Assembly (NCBI GenBank): GCA_963575645.1
Contig: OY754469.1
Coordinates: 46,520,753 to 46,584,752, forward strand
Length of the DNA stretch: 64,000 nucleotides
Direction: 5' to 3'
From: Xanthostigma xanthostigma
Taxonomy: Eukaryota; Arthropoda; Insecta; Raphidioptera; Raphidiidae
A program made the translations under genes and the position numbers. The notes under the pieces were generated by a model. It was not told the origin of the DNA and did not search any database. It was given only the letters and a program-made list of their open reading frames with translations. This document shows, one piece after another, positions 33,702 to 44,263 of this stretch. How positions within the stretch are numbered: position 1 is the stretch's first letter; each line of letters begins with the position of its first letter.

Positions 33702-33949
33702 GATTGAAAATCGAAACAGAGAGCAAAATTTTCATTTATTCGCGCATGCGAAGGATTCATTTCGAGTGAATCATTCGATTATTCGCAAGTCTAATAAGAA
33801 CCGCTTTTCACTCCTTATATCAAAAACTTTCTATAAGGAAACGTTAAGTTTAAACTGTAGTGTAATAAAAATTTTAAAAAGTACAGTAGCACGACTTTCG
33901 TCTGACGCCCAAACTTCCATCAAGCCCGTACCGCGGAGCGAGAGCTGAG

Positions 33950-34532
33950 ATGTTTTACACACAAAAAAAATGAGAATATTACAAGTAAAAAATTAATTAG
34001 TTTTCATAACGAACACCTTGTATATATTATACTTCCGACAGACTTGTAAGTACAAAGCCTGTTGTCGGAGGATATTCTTGGATCACTTCCATGATTCAAT
34101 TTAGACGCTGTTCTGCGTACAATTATGGCAAGGAAACGAAAATCTTTCACAGGGAGAGCTGTTAAAGATTGATGTTGATTAATAATACTGACGGGACTTC
34201 TTGGATTATCAAAACTTAATAAAACAGTCTACCTTCTTACTGTCTCGAATATTCATTTATAGAACTGTTTAATTATTATTCAATGTATTCGGTTTGATAA
34301 ATATAATTTAATGTTGAAAAATTATATCATAGCGGACTGAATGCGCTGGCCAAAATCTCATGTACCATTTCGAACCCATTTCGATTCTCCTCTATCTCTG
34401 AGGCTTCTAACGTTATAAAACTGATTTTTTTCCAGGGGAACTAAAGTTATCATAAAGAAGCTGTATTCAGAATTTCATACGTCCAGGTGGAATAGTTCTC
34501 AAGACACAAGAAAATATTGTGTGAACTGAACT
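33950..34532. other. no gene recognised
   Basis: Unique AT-rich sequence with no supported feature. Confidence 0.3.
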
Positions 34533-34596
34533 GCCAAACTTGGCAAGGTTTTAAAGTAAACATTATTGAAACCCTTGAAAACTTGCCAAGTTTGGC
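34533..34596. repeat. short hairpin, 19-base arms
   Basis: GCCAAACTTGGCAAGGTTTT and AAAACTTGCCAAGTTTGGC are inverted around a 25-base loop, with one bulge. It is not obviously part of a larger element. Confidence 0.6.
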
Positions 34597-35189
34597 TTGT
34601 AAAATTAGGTATCAGTTACGGCAATATCAAAACACTGGTAAAAACGTATAGGCAAAGAACTTGGCGTATTTTCTATACATTTCAGTTATTTTTTTAAGAT
34701 AACAAAACCCAGTTTTTACGAGAACTTGGCCCCTTTTTCGCATTTCTATCTTTAGTGGGATAATATCTACATGAAATTAATACGTCAAATTACTCAATGA
34801 ACTTATTATCATGAAACAATAAAATTGATAATGTATTAATATTTGCTCTAAACATATTTATCAAATTTTGTAAACAAATATAATTATGAATTAAAACGTA
34901 AATTTTGTCAGGAAATTTAGAACGATTGCTTTTTCGGGAATAAAACTTATAAATGTACGACACTTCCCTTTTACCTTTTTCACATGGAAATTGCAAAATT
35001 GGTTCAAAAGTTAAAATTACCTGTATAGTAGGAATTTACACGATCTATACTATAAATGAAATTTCGACCGTACCTTTGTTGGCTTCCACATGGACGTTGA
35101 TATTTTACAATTTTATGCTTGCATAATTAAAATGGGCATATCTTGCTTTTAATTCATGAATAATTTAAATGATTAAACATTGTTTATTG

Positions 35190-35373
35190 GAGTTTACTCC
35201 TTAAGAAACGATTTTGCGTTATAAGGCCCGGTACGGAAATTTTATGAGTAAAATCAATTGGTGAGGCGTTACGCTCGTTCACTTCAAAAGAGACAAACAT
35301 ATATATCTGTAGGATTTAACGTGCGAAAGAATGAGATAGAATACATTACACAGCGTATCTAAGGAGTAAACTC
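35190..35373 (-). mobile_element. TIR MITE, copy 2 (partner at 3893)
   Basis: GGAGTTTACTCCTTA and its complement bound the element. It is the reverse complement of 3893-4102 without that copy's internal duplication. The central words are TTATAAGGCCCGGTACGGAA and TGTAGGATTTAACGTGCGAA. Confidence 0.6.
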
Positions 35374-35460
35374 CTGTCGTGCGTCCGAGCTGACACATAC
35401 ACACTTTTTTTTAATTAATGATTAAAATGTCCACTTTTCAGTATTATTATTATTATTATT

Positions 35461-35836
35461 GGTTTCCGGGCTTGTATGCCGTGGTTCAAGGTATTTCTAC
35501 CTGACGTTTCGTCTACAACTGCGGTAGACATTATCAAAAGCGATGCGGTAGCGGGCGAAGTGTCCTTCTAGGCTGCTCACAGGTAAGCGTACCTGTGAGC
35601 GATCAATCACAGAAGAGCATACTACGACCGAGCAGAGAACACGAGCACGCTGACCATAAAAGAAGGAAGTACCACACTTGTCGACACACTTATCTGTGAG
35701 CAGCCTAGAAGGACACTTCGCCCGCTGCCACATCGCCTTTGATAATGTCTACCGCAGTTGTAGACGACGGCATACAAGCCCGGAAACCAAGATGATTTGG
35801 ATCAACACCGGCCGTGAAAGCCTACACACTTGGATA
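35461..35836. mobile_element. Penelope-like foldback, family P3
   Basis: The outer words GGTTTCCGGGCTTGTATGCC and GGCATACAAGCCCGGAAACC are inverted. So are TAGACATTATCAAAAGCGAT and TCGCCTTTGATAATGTCTAC, and GAAGTGTCCTTCTAGGCTGC with its partner. The right arm has lost the segment containing GAAACGTC that the left arm keeps. The tail TTTGGATCAACACCGGCC is shared with 2735-2836. Confidence 0.65.
35503..35543 (-). ncRNA. hammerhead-like ribozyme core (P3)
   Basis: On the minus strand: TTGATAA in place of CTGANGA, an extra T, a six-pair stem II GTCTAC/GTAGAC, then GAAACGTC. GTC is the preferred cleavage triplet. The flank AGG after GTC pairs with CCT in the right-arm version of the sequence before TTGATAA. 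Changes in the first box (TTGATAA) make activity unlikely. Confidence 0.4.
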
Positions 35837-35842
35837 TTATTA

Positions 35843-36343
35843 ATATCATATATATTAATACGCTAAGGTTAAAGATGTTTGCCTCCCTTTTTAGAAAAAA
35901 CCTCACAATTTCTCCACATAAATTATATATCATTTTACAGATAATTGCTTGCTCTACTGACATCGACAACTAAAAAATTTATTATTGCTTTTGATTTTGT
36001 AAATTAATTAAAATACAGCAACGCTGAACAACGTTTGCCATCTGACGGTGACGGCTTTAATTTTGAAACAGCGAGCAACGCTGAACAACGTCACAGCAAT
36101 GCTGCATGATGCCATATGACGGCTTAACTCAACGCTTTTGCTATTTGCGCATCTATATGACAATTTTAGTAAAACATTTCTTCGATCTGTCATCTGAGCT
36201 TCATATTGTAATACAACAAAAAGAAGAACGTTATAAGCAGTGTGCAAAATTAAAAACGAATTGAATACCTGAAATCATATTTAAAAATAATTTTGTAGTG
36301 ATAATTATTATACTTATTTAGTGCGAATAATTCTCACAGGTGA
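35843..36343 (-). repeat. 500-bp interspersed repeat, copy 2
   Basis: The reverse-orientation partner of 23573-24064. The two differ mainly around the repeated CAACGTTGTTCAG and ATCTGACGG words, where small duplications differ between copies. Confidence 0.65.
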
Positions 36344-36783
36344 CACTATTTATTCAATATTCATCAGACTGCAGGAAGTTCGTCTTGTGAATCTTAGGTT
36401 CGTTTGTTGTGATTTATATAATGTCTTATTAAGAATATGTCAGTGAATAAGTACTAAGAGGCTATATGTGAATACCTGTGATGTCGGTACGTGAGTATAG
36501 GTAAAAGATCAGTTGATACAGAGTGCGGTCCGCGAAATTCAATTAATGGCGTAACACAGCATGTGCAGAGGTTACAATGGCAAACCAGGAGACAGCCAGC
36601 AGGAGAGAAGCACTTGGATAGATATCAAGGGTTTGGTACACAAATATCCCGTGTCTTATTTGTACTAAAATACTGGAATAGTTACGCATCAAAACATAAA
36701 GAAATAAAATTAGAGTGTAAAGAAACTAAAAAATCATGCTATTATAGCGATTTTGACTAAAACGTAAAAAATAAATTTTAAAT
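36344..36783. other. no gene recognised
   Basis: One 89-codon frame (36491-36760) has no family signature. Otherwise nothing. Confidence 0.3.
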
Positions 36784-36880
36784 ATAAAGATTTTGTTCAA
36801 CAGCGATGGAAGTTCACTCAAAAAAAAATAAATTATACCGAGTTAAGGGACTTTCTACCGCTGTTGAACAAAATCTTTAT
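36784..36880. repeat. foldback with 22-base perfect arms
   Basis: ATAAAGATTTTGTTCAACAG and CTGTTGAACAAAATCTTTAT face each other around about 53 bases. It may be a very small MITE; no target duplication is clear. Confidence 0.55.
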
Positions 36881-36885
36881 GCTTA

Positions 36886-37087
36886 AAACTGGCGACGCGG
36901 TTCGGCTTCCCCCGAATTTTTAGATTGCTACCGTTTTACGTCGACTTACGTTGCAAAATCGGACTCAACGAAAAGCACTTTTATTTTAACACATATGTCC
37001 ATCCCGAAGTCATTCTAAAATTGGTAAAAAAAAATTTAAAATCGGATGAGCAGTTTCGGAGATTACCTCCTACATCCAAACTTTACC
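36886..37087 (+). repeat. retroelement-like tail
   Basis: It contains GACTTACGTTGCAAAATCGG, AAAATCGGATGAGCAGTTTC, GGAGATTACC and CCAAACTTTACCTCC, in the arrangement of dispersed insect retroelement tails. The first part matches the end of the repeat at 19193-19682 in reverse. Confidence 0.4.
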
Positions 37088-37798
37088 TCCTTATAATATA
37101 AAATTCTCGAGTCACAATTTTGGCCGCGCTAATCTCCGAATTCACTGAACCGATTTTAACGAAACTTTTTAAATGTGTATTGCTTGATCCAACTTACACT
37201 ATTATGGTGTTTTGTCAAAAAATACTGTTTTAGTACCAAGTAGCGACATCTGATAGAATTTGCTGAAAGCTATTAGTTTAAAAGCAAGCAAAAAAATGTA
37301 GCAACGTCTGATAGATTTGCTCAAAGCTATTAGTTCAGAAGCAAATCTGATAGAATCCGCTTAAAGCTATTAGTTCAGAAGTAAATCTGATAGAATTTGC
37401 TTAAAGCTATTAGTTCAGAAGAAAATCTCGTAGAATTCGCTCAAAGCTATTAGTTTAGAAGCAAATCTGGTAGAATTCGCTCAAAGCTATTAGTTCAGAA
37501 GTAAATCTGATAGAATTTGCTTAAAGCTATTAGTTCAGAAGAAAATCTCGTAGAATTCGCTCAAAGCTATTAGTTTAGAAGCAAATCTGGTAGAATTCGC
37601 TCAAAGCTACTAGTTCAGAAGCAAATCTGGCAGAGTTTGCTCAAAGCTATTAGTTCAGAAGCATATCTGGTAGAATATACTCAAAGCTATTAGTTCAGAC
37701 ATTGCTGCGCTGTAGTCATTTTCATTATATTTTGCAGAATTTTCCGATAACACAAAATATATTTATCGTATTCGGGTGAATTCGGAACGGACCGCCAG
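37088..37798 (+). mobile_element. Helitron-like element, copy 2, expanded by a minisatellite
   Basis: The 5' side reads TC then TTATAATATAAAATTCTCGA and the shared GGCCGCGCTAATCTCCGAA. The 3' side has a weakened hairpin, TTCGGGTGAATTCGGAA, and ends CCGCCAGT. About 400 bases of its interior are a 40-bp tandem array (see 37300-37700). It is almost twice as long as the 379-bp copy at 45519, with most of the difference in the array. Confidence 0.65.
37300..37700 (+). repeat. 40-bp minisatellite inside the Helitron, about 10 units
   Basis: Each unit has TAGAATTCGCTCAAAGCTAT, TAGTTCAGAAGCAAATCTGG or close variants. A 120-bp, three-unit block with CTCG, CTGG and CTGA endings is repeated once in order, so the array grew partly by three-unit duplication. 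The other Helitron copies have only two or three units. Confidence 0.85.
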
Positions 37799-37959
37799 TA
37801 TTAGAATAGATTATTTTCTACTTTTTAGTTCGTGTTCCTATAAAAGCGTGGTAATCTGAAGAACGGCAATTTATATTTGATTTAATTCGGGGACGAGAAG
37901 GTTATTTCCGAATCAGATTACCGTTATATATATACGTATATAGGTAGGCTAAACTATAG

Positions 37960-38130
37960 TCGAGTGCGCTGACCACAGATCTAGGTGTTCACGCGGATAA
38001 TGAAGGGGGATTCGCCAGTCTCCACGATCCCCGGGGAGCAGACAGCCTCCCTGCCGACGGTCAATTCTCTGACTACTTGCTGCACTGACTGAACGTTTCT
38101 CTGACCACGAAAACCGCATTCTACCGCGTT
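37960..38130 (-). promoter_or_regulatory. GC-rich island, possible minus-strand promoter
   Basis: Local base composition is clearly richer in G and C than its surroundings. Read on the minus strand, TTCAGTCAGTGCAGC contains TCAGTC, the insect initiator consensus, near 38088-38094, followed by about 130 bases with no repeats. No TATA box precedes it and no gene is visible downstream in the window. A fragment of an unknown element is an alternative. Confidence 0.25.
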
Positions 38131-38422
38131 CAGAAATTATACAATACATTTACATTTGTCATTGATACGTACTTACTGTTGTTTTTAAAACATATTTTAA
38201 CGACTGCAAGTAATTTAACAAAGCTCTAATTTGATTTGCAAAAATTGATGGATAGATTTTGAGCACTACATACTTTAAAGAACGAAAGAATTTCAATAGG
38301 TCATCGTTTAGAAACGTCTAAAAACTTTTTGAAAGAATTGAAGTGTGGGACGAAAACATTGCAAAAGTTATTAACATTTTAGTAAAAGAAAGAAAACTGG
38401 TTTGGTGTTTTGCGAATATCTC

Positions 38423-38776
38423 AAAAACTATTGCAGATATCTGAAATCACAAAAAAGATTCTGAAAGAGTTGGAAATTTCCTACAAAAATGTCTCATCTC
38501 CCGGAGCTCTACCGCCAATGTTTCTAATTTTAATTTAGAGGTAAAAATAGGACAACAATTTTTTTTATTTTTTATATGATTTTCAATATTTTTGTGTCTT
38601 TTAGCTTGTCGTATAAAAAATAGAAAAACAAATTTTGTAGCTCTATTTTCACCTATAAATTAAAATTTTAAAAATATTAGTGGTAAAGATCCGGGAGATG
38701 GGACTTTTTCGTAGGAACTTTTCTGCTCTTTCTGCAGAACCTTTTTTGTAATTTCAGATATCTGCAATAGTTTTTT
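38423..38776. mobile_element. foldback element, arms about 140-150 bp
   Basis: CTATTGCAGATATCTGAAAT and ATTTCAGATATCTGCAATAG are inverted, and so are ATCTCCCGGAGCTCTACC and GGTAAAGATCCGGGAGATGG, around an AT-rich middle with TTTTTATATGATTTTC. No target duplication is found. The superfamily is unknown. Confidence 0.6.
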
Positions 38777-38799
38777 CTTTTAATCGAATGACACCATGA

Positions 38800-40390
38800 T
38801 CATAATTTTCGGTGAAGGAGGACTGAATTTACCAAAAAGAAACATGTGAACTAGACTAAGGGACAAATTTTTATATTAGATTACAGTTGTGATTAAGCCA
38901 AGTTTTTAAAAAATATTTTATGATTCGGCGTTGAAAATTGTATTAATGGTATTCAAGTCATTAAATTGTTGATTAGCTATTATAAATAGACTTATGAATA
39001 TTGAAAAAATATAGCCTTTGTTATATTTAAATGTACGATGAACTTCTTTTGCAACTACTGTTATCAGTTATCATTTGTTTAATTCATAAATTATATTAAT
39101 TTATGTTAATAATATATATCGACAAAGAGAACGTATTTATAAATATCGCGGCGTAAACAAATATATTATGTACAAATAATATATATGCTATAAATCTATA
39201 ACCTTACGACCTCAAAATAATGATAAGAAATATCGCAATAACAAGGACTTAGTCATAAAACTAAAATTTTTCAATTTGTATAGTCATCGATAATTCCGTA
39301 AATATGTACATTAATTATTGTCTGTACTTAAATGTTGAAATCAGTTTAATAAAAAAAAACCATTAACCATACGCATAAATTAAAAATATAAATTAATTAG
39401 ACAATATAATAAAATTGAATGGAATTTTGTTTACATTTTAAAAATATATAACGAGGATTGCACGTGTGTTCATAATTTCAATTAAACTCTCTTTGTGTAT
39501 TGTTGACAATATTTATCTCAAAACCATTCAGCCTAAGTAAAAATTCCATGGAATGGCCAGTTACAAATGCTTGCGATATTTTATGTTCTTAAAAGTGGGG
39601 AAAAAAATTGTCAGTCGAAAATAAAAGTCAGCAATATAACTTTTATTGGTCAAAAATCAGAGAAAAATCTAATAGCAAAAGGCACAGTAAATAAAATCAA
39701 CTTAAGTTTATGTAGTTCATGAAATTGTGTAAGGGACAAGTCGTATATCACAGAACTAGTTCTTGGTTTTAGCTAGAGAATAGCTTTACTACCTTTCACT
39801 GGTGGCGCTGGGATCAATACTGGTCATACCGTCCCACCGTACCATAGACTAGTTAAAGTATATGAGAAAGTCAAGGAATTGACAGCTTATTTTCAAAAAT
39901 TATCATTCAGTTAGTGAAGATATGAACGTGGATGTTTGTAATGGATTTCAGAAATAAACAAGTGCATGCGGATTAGGGCGTCAAGGTCAATGCCCCACCC
40001 GGCGCGATATACAAAATAAATTATAGAGCGGTATATTTTCATACGATCGACCAATTGGTATTTGTATTTACGAATCTGAATATATAATACAGAAATGTAA
40101 TTCAGAACACGTTTAAACTCAATCAGCACCCCGATATTTTGGGGATCCGAAGGCCTACCTATAAAAATTATTAAAAATCGGCAATGAAATATAAAATTAC
40201 ATTCACAAATATTAATTTTTTAAGGTTAAATTTTATAGTTTGTTTTTATGCAAAAAAATTTTGCCACACTTTTTAAACATTTTGAACACTATTTTCCAAG
40301 AAACACGATGGTAAAAAAATAAAAAGATTACTGAAAAAAAAGGACGACTACACTATCCCAACTACAAAATAGGAAGCTAAGAAATATTTA
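38800..40390. other. unique AT-rich DNA
   Basis: There is no supported feature. The minus-strand frame at 39911-40129 is short and without signature. Confidence 0.35.
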
Positions 40391-40396
40391 TTAAGT

Positions 40397-40745
40397 AAAT
40401 AAAATTATCGACCAATTCTTTTCAGACTATATATTAACAAAAAAATATAATAAAATTATAAATCTATATTTCACTAGATGACGTTTCGATTCGGATTTGG
40501 ATCCTCTTCTTATATTTCGATAATTCAAACTCCATTCTATTAGAAAATATAAGTAGATATATCAATTAATTTTTATATTTTTTTAGATTATTTCTGAAGA
40601 AGGTCCAAATCCAGATCGAAACGTCATCTAGTGAAATATTGATTTATAATTTTATTATATTTTTTTGTCAATATATAGTCTGAAAAAAATTGGTCGATAA
40701 TTTTATTTATTTGAAGAGTTGTATTCAGACGTTAATCAAAGATTT
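40397..40745. mobile_element. Penelope-like foldback, family P1, both arms with core
   Basis: Inverted arms contain TTCACTAGATGACGTTTCGA on the left and TCGAAACGTCATCTAGTGAA on the right. The plus-strand core at 40594-40625 reads CTGAAGA, A, a stem GGTC/GATC with one wobble, GAAACGTC. The tail ATAATTTTATTTATTTGAAG and TCAGACGTTAATCAAAGATT identify family P1. Confidence 0.65.
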
Positions 40746-40927
40746 TAGAAATATTTTTTTAAATCAACGAAAAAAATCATATATGAAGATATGGATGATT
40801 TGTTGCACAAAATTAATCGGTAATTTTATCAAATAAATTATATTTTAATGTTTATCGGTCTTAAACTGAGCTGTCTGGATAAAAATAAATTTTAGTAAAC
40901 ACAAGAAATTGATGAATATTTGAAATT

Positions 40928-41016
40928 AAGTATAAAGTAGTGTTGATCCAATAGAATGTCACAATGAAGGAAAGTTTGTTTGAGAATCCTCAACCAAACC
41001 TTCCTTCATCATTAGA
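40928..41016 (+). mobile_element. Penelope-like family P2 remnant
   Basis: AGTATAAAGTAGTGTTGATC leads into CAATGAAGGAAAGTTTG and an inverted CAAACCTTCCTTCAT, as at 1664-1720 and 1905-1930. The body with the ribozyme-like core has been lost. Confidence 0.5.
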
Positions 41017-41588
41017 AATTATAAACGATAGATATAGCCGCGGTTATTAGCGAATTAAAAAATGTATGTTTTCATTTTATTAAAAAAATACTTTGAAACC
41101 CTACTCAATATTGTTAGGAAGTTGCGTGTTGGCCTTGATCTCTGTGAGCAATAGAACGATATCTACACAGCTTGATTTAAGAGCTTCTACAAGTGCATGT
41201 ATGTTTTATGTTTGCGTGCGGAACTCAAACCTTAGTAGCGTACGTGTCGAATGAAATGTCCAAGGTACTTGGGTCGTACGTAGAGACTGGCCACGAGATA
41301 TCAACCTGAAGGTTGAGATTGGCCAGCTCTACAACAAAAACTAAAAAGCGACACATAGATTCCGTCTCTCTCAATGATCAACTCTGGATCAAAGAAACAT
41401 AGAGTGGGAATTTTGCAATTTGTAATTGAGAGAGTGATAAAGAACGACTAAGAAATGAAAAATGTTTGATTTTTTTTAGCATTTTAGAGAAAATAGCGTC
41501 AATATTTGCATCATTTTATTAAATAGTTTCCAATCAGATGAAGTTTTCGCTTTCGACGATTCAGCCAAATAGTAATCTTAGCACGGAT

Positions 41589-42090
41589 TAGAGATGAGGA
41601 GATAAACGGGTCTTTTTAGTGATCTGCATCTTTGCATCTGGATCCCGTATGTGAGCCGGCTCCCTGAACCGGTTCAAAAAGAGCCGAGTTCTGAATATGT
41701 TATTCGAGTCAACTGAGCCACTGAGTTAGTTGAGTCAAGTCAATCATATCACCTAATATTATGCCAGTGACTGACTCACATATTATAAAGCGGGGTTTTA
41801 CAGGTTGCTACTTGCTATGTTACAGAAAGCATATTACAGTATGCAATACAATACCTTAAATAGTTGTGACTTAAGTAAAACATTGTACCGCCTGTGCGTA
41901 TAGTGTGTACCATAGCCAGACATATTATGATGCATGAGTCATTTGAGCTGACAGTGCTTCTTTGTAAGTGTTTCACTGAGTTATGCGGATCCCTTGAGCC
42001 GTCGGCTCATAAAAAAGTGAGCCGGCTCTCACGGATCTTCTGTCGGAGCCGGCTCTTTGAACCGGTTCAGATCTGAGTTACCCAAGCCTA
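41589..42090. mobile_element. hAT-type MITE, family C
   Basis: The exact 8-mer GCACGGAT flanks both sides (41581-41588 and 42091-42098). The ends are TAGAGATGAGG and ACCCAAGCCTA (reverse complement TAGGCTTGGGT), which fit a hAT TAG start though the TIR is short and imperfect. GAGCCGGCTC and AACCGGTTC words recur near both ends. The 60-codon frame inside is not a real gene. Confidence 0.75.
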
Positions 42091-42989
42091 GCACGGATGG
42101 ATATTTCATTTATCTGCACTTACATTTTCTTGGAGATCAAAAGAAATGAATTTTAATGGTAATTCAGTGCTAAAAATACTTTTGAAAATGTTCACGTCAA
42201 AAAATTGTATTAGAAACCAAACACGTAAGTCTACTCAATAAATGGACAATATTATTATGGTGTCATCCCATAGATCCGGAGATAAAATGGGACACATCGT
42301 ATTACGTACGCAGGCCGTGTTATACGAACGGTTTTGAACGGTTTTCACAAGGCCATGGTAATTCGGTTTTACACTATACATACATATAACTGTGCACCAC
42401 TCGGAATTTACGCACAACTGAAAGTTGAGGTTATGTCAACCTTATTTGGGATGAATATGTCTACCACTAGAAAATAATTGTTTTACAACAAATGACTCGT
42501 ATGATTTGAAATTTTCAATCATAAATATAATAGTACTACGTTATTATGTACAGTATGTAAACAGTACATAGGACGTTTTAATATTAGATTACAATGAAAG
42601 GATCACAATGCGCGCCATGATAGCAAATTACTGTAACAACCATAAATAAATCAATACTAATAATAGTCATGTAGGAAGGCCACTAAAACGACGAACTCAA
42701 TTTCAAATAATAAGAAAATTAGAAGAACTTTTCAGTGGTTCCAATATTGAATTTTGGCCAAGATACAAAAAAACTGATGAAACGCGGTTTTTTTAACTAT
42801 TTTTTAACAAGTTCCAGTCATCACACTAAGGCGCAACTTTGACAGATTGTGAATAATACTCATATAAATGTTCCCTCAAAGCACCCTTTTGAGATTTTGT
42901 GGAAATGTTTAGGATCAAATCATCTTCATTTTACTAGCCTGCATGCTTTATTTTGACCCATTTATTTTATCTCAATGCTAAATGTACCT

Positions 42990-43175
42990 TACAGCCTTAC
43001 ATAGTGTATTTTTTTACGATATGGAAATACAATTTTCAATTATTAACTGTTTTGAAGACAACGTCTTCAGTGGCCAAACGGTCCAAAAACAACGCAATTA
43101 CTGGTACGAAATTTGCATTTGTTAGCTAACGTTTTGAAGGATATACCTTCATCATCAGAGCACTCAAAAAAGAAA
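42990..43175 (-). mobile_element. Penelope-like remnant, family P5, two cores in the same orientation
   Basis: On the minus strand one core reads GCT, CTGATGA, T, stem GAAGG/CCTTC, AAAACGTT, AGC: stem I and II pair but GAAA is AAAA. About 85 bases further along the same strand is a second, weaker copy: CTGAAGA, C, GTTG, TCTTC, AAAACAGTT. Direct repeats of this kind are what Penelope-like terminal repeats look like. Confidence 0.45.
43125..43162 (-). ncRNA. hammerhead-like ribozyme core (P5)
   Basis: Minus strand: stem I GCT/AGC, CTGATGA, extra T, stem II GAAGG/CCTTC around TATAT, then AAAACGTT. G12 of the catalytic box is changed to A, which would be expected to abolish cleavage. Confidence 0.4.
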
Positions 43176-43701
43176 ACAAAATTACAATATTGAATTTAAA
43201 TTTGTTAAACTAATTTTAGATCGCTTGTTCTTTATTACTATAATTTTCAATATACTTATGAAAAAAATTCATATTAACAATTTGTGAGCAATATACCGTG
43301 TGAATCACTGATTATGAGCATCTATTAGATAATCATATTATAATTACGTTTTAATCACTTTGTTACAGTGGACGAGGGACTTTAATGAAAAAGACAGTCC
43401 GCAATTATACAATAGGTAACCCTCGTAGAGGACCAGGCGACGGTACAGGTCAATCAACGTATATGACCTGTTCAATTCTCCGTCCTCCGATTATGACGAT
43501 GACAGGCCTGGCCTGGCCTCGCCTGGTAGGCAGGCCATGTGATGTTTGGGTTGCTGATTAATGAACAATTGTATTTGTACAAACGCGCACTAATCACATA
43601 AACGAACACTGAGTAAACGCGCGCTGATTCTGGCTGTATCTCAATGCAAACCCACGGACACTCCAAACGGCGGCACACCCGTCCACGTCTACCCTCCAAT
43701 A

Positions 43702-44106
43702 TTCACACAAAGAACGAAAGAACGAATCAGGGGTTGTGGCTAATATACCGTTAATGCACGTCAACCTGTGCTCCCCTTATCCTGAATCTAGCCCTCCAAC
43801 AGTCTGGATCTTTTCACGAACTCCAGAAGATTGGTGACTAGATGAATGACTACTCCGTTCTCATCAATGTATCCAAAGATGGTTGTTCTCATGTAGGCTA
43901 GGGCTGTTCACACAAAGAATGAATGAATTAGGAATGCTAATATCTCGTTAATGCACGTCAGCCTGTGCTCCCCCTTATCTTGAATCTAGCCCTCTAACAG
44001 TCTGGATCTTTTCACGTACTCCAGAAGATTAGTGACTAGATGAGGGACTACTCCGTTCTAATCAATGTTTCCAAAGATGGTTGTTCTCCTGTAAGCTAGG
44101 ACTTCA
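43702..44106 (-). repeat. 205-bp tandem duplication at a LINE 3' end
   Basis: Units 43702-43906 and 43907-44106 each begin TTCACACAAAGAA and contain TCTAGCCCTC, CAGTCTGGATCTTTTCACG and TTCCAAAGATGG-type words. They hold the last coding segment of a LINE on the minus strand. The distal unit (43702-43906) keeps an uninterrupted frame to the stop, while the proximal one has stops. Confidence 0.7.
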
Positions 44107-44263
44107 AATTCGAACAGTAAATGGTTGGCTGTTTCGTCCTACCATTTCGCAAAACCTACACTGTGTCGATTCTTGATGTATCCACATCGCGTGTAGATAT
44201 TTCCTCGAACTAAACTAGCTTTCGAAGTACCAACGATTGAGAAACCCTGTCGATTGTACATCG
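43986..44263 (-). pseudogene. C-terminus of a non-LTR retrotransposon ORF2
   Basis: The minus strand translates as GFSIVGTSKASLVRGNIYTR, CGYIKNRHSVGFAKW, a stop, ETANHLLFEFEVLAYRR, TTIFGNID, a stop, NGVVPHLVTNLLEYVKRS and RLLEG with a stop at 43986-43988. The order 'small Cys/His region, TANHLL..., LAYRR, ..LL.YVKRSRLL' is that of the post-RNase H tail of Jockey/R1/LOA-like elements, although the cysteines are mostly lost. The neighbouring duplicate unit encodes TIFGYIDENGVVIHLVTNLL without internal stops. The reverse transcriptase domain is absent. Confidence 0.6.

Noticed and set aside
33616-33948. 110-codon ATG frame, the longest in the window
   Set aside because: It overlaps a direct repeat (33331-33701) and shows no recognisable motif. 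At this composition a frame of that length is not unusual in 64 kb on six frames.
35497-35866. Overlapping frames on both strands, 62-78 codons
   Set aside because: They are the two arms of the P3 foldback; the inverted repeat makes similar frames appear on both strands.
37300-37700. CRISPR-like 40-bp repeat array
   Set aside because: Units are contiguous with no unique spacers and are part of a Helitron; it is a minisatellite.
41894-42076. 60-codon frame
   Set aside because: Inside the hAT MITE 41589-42090, reading through its repeated GAGCCGGCTC words.
43472-43699. 75-codon minus-strand frame in a GC-richer patch
   Set aside because: It lies just beyond the LINE stop codon, where a 3' untranslated region would be; the translation shows no conserved motif.
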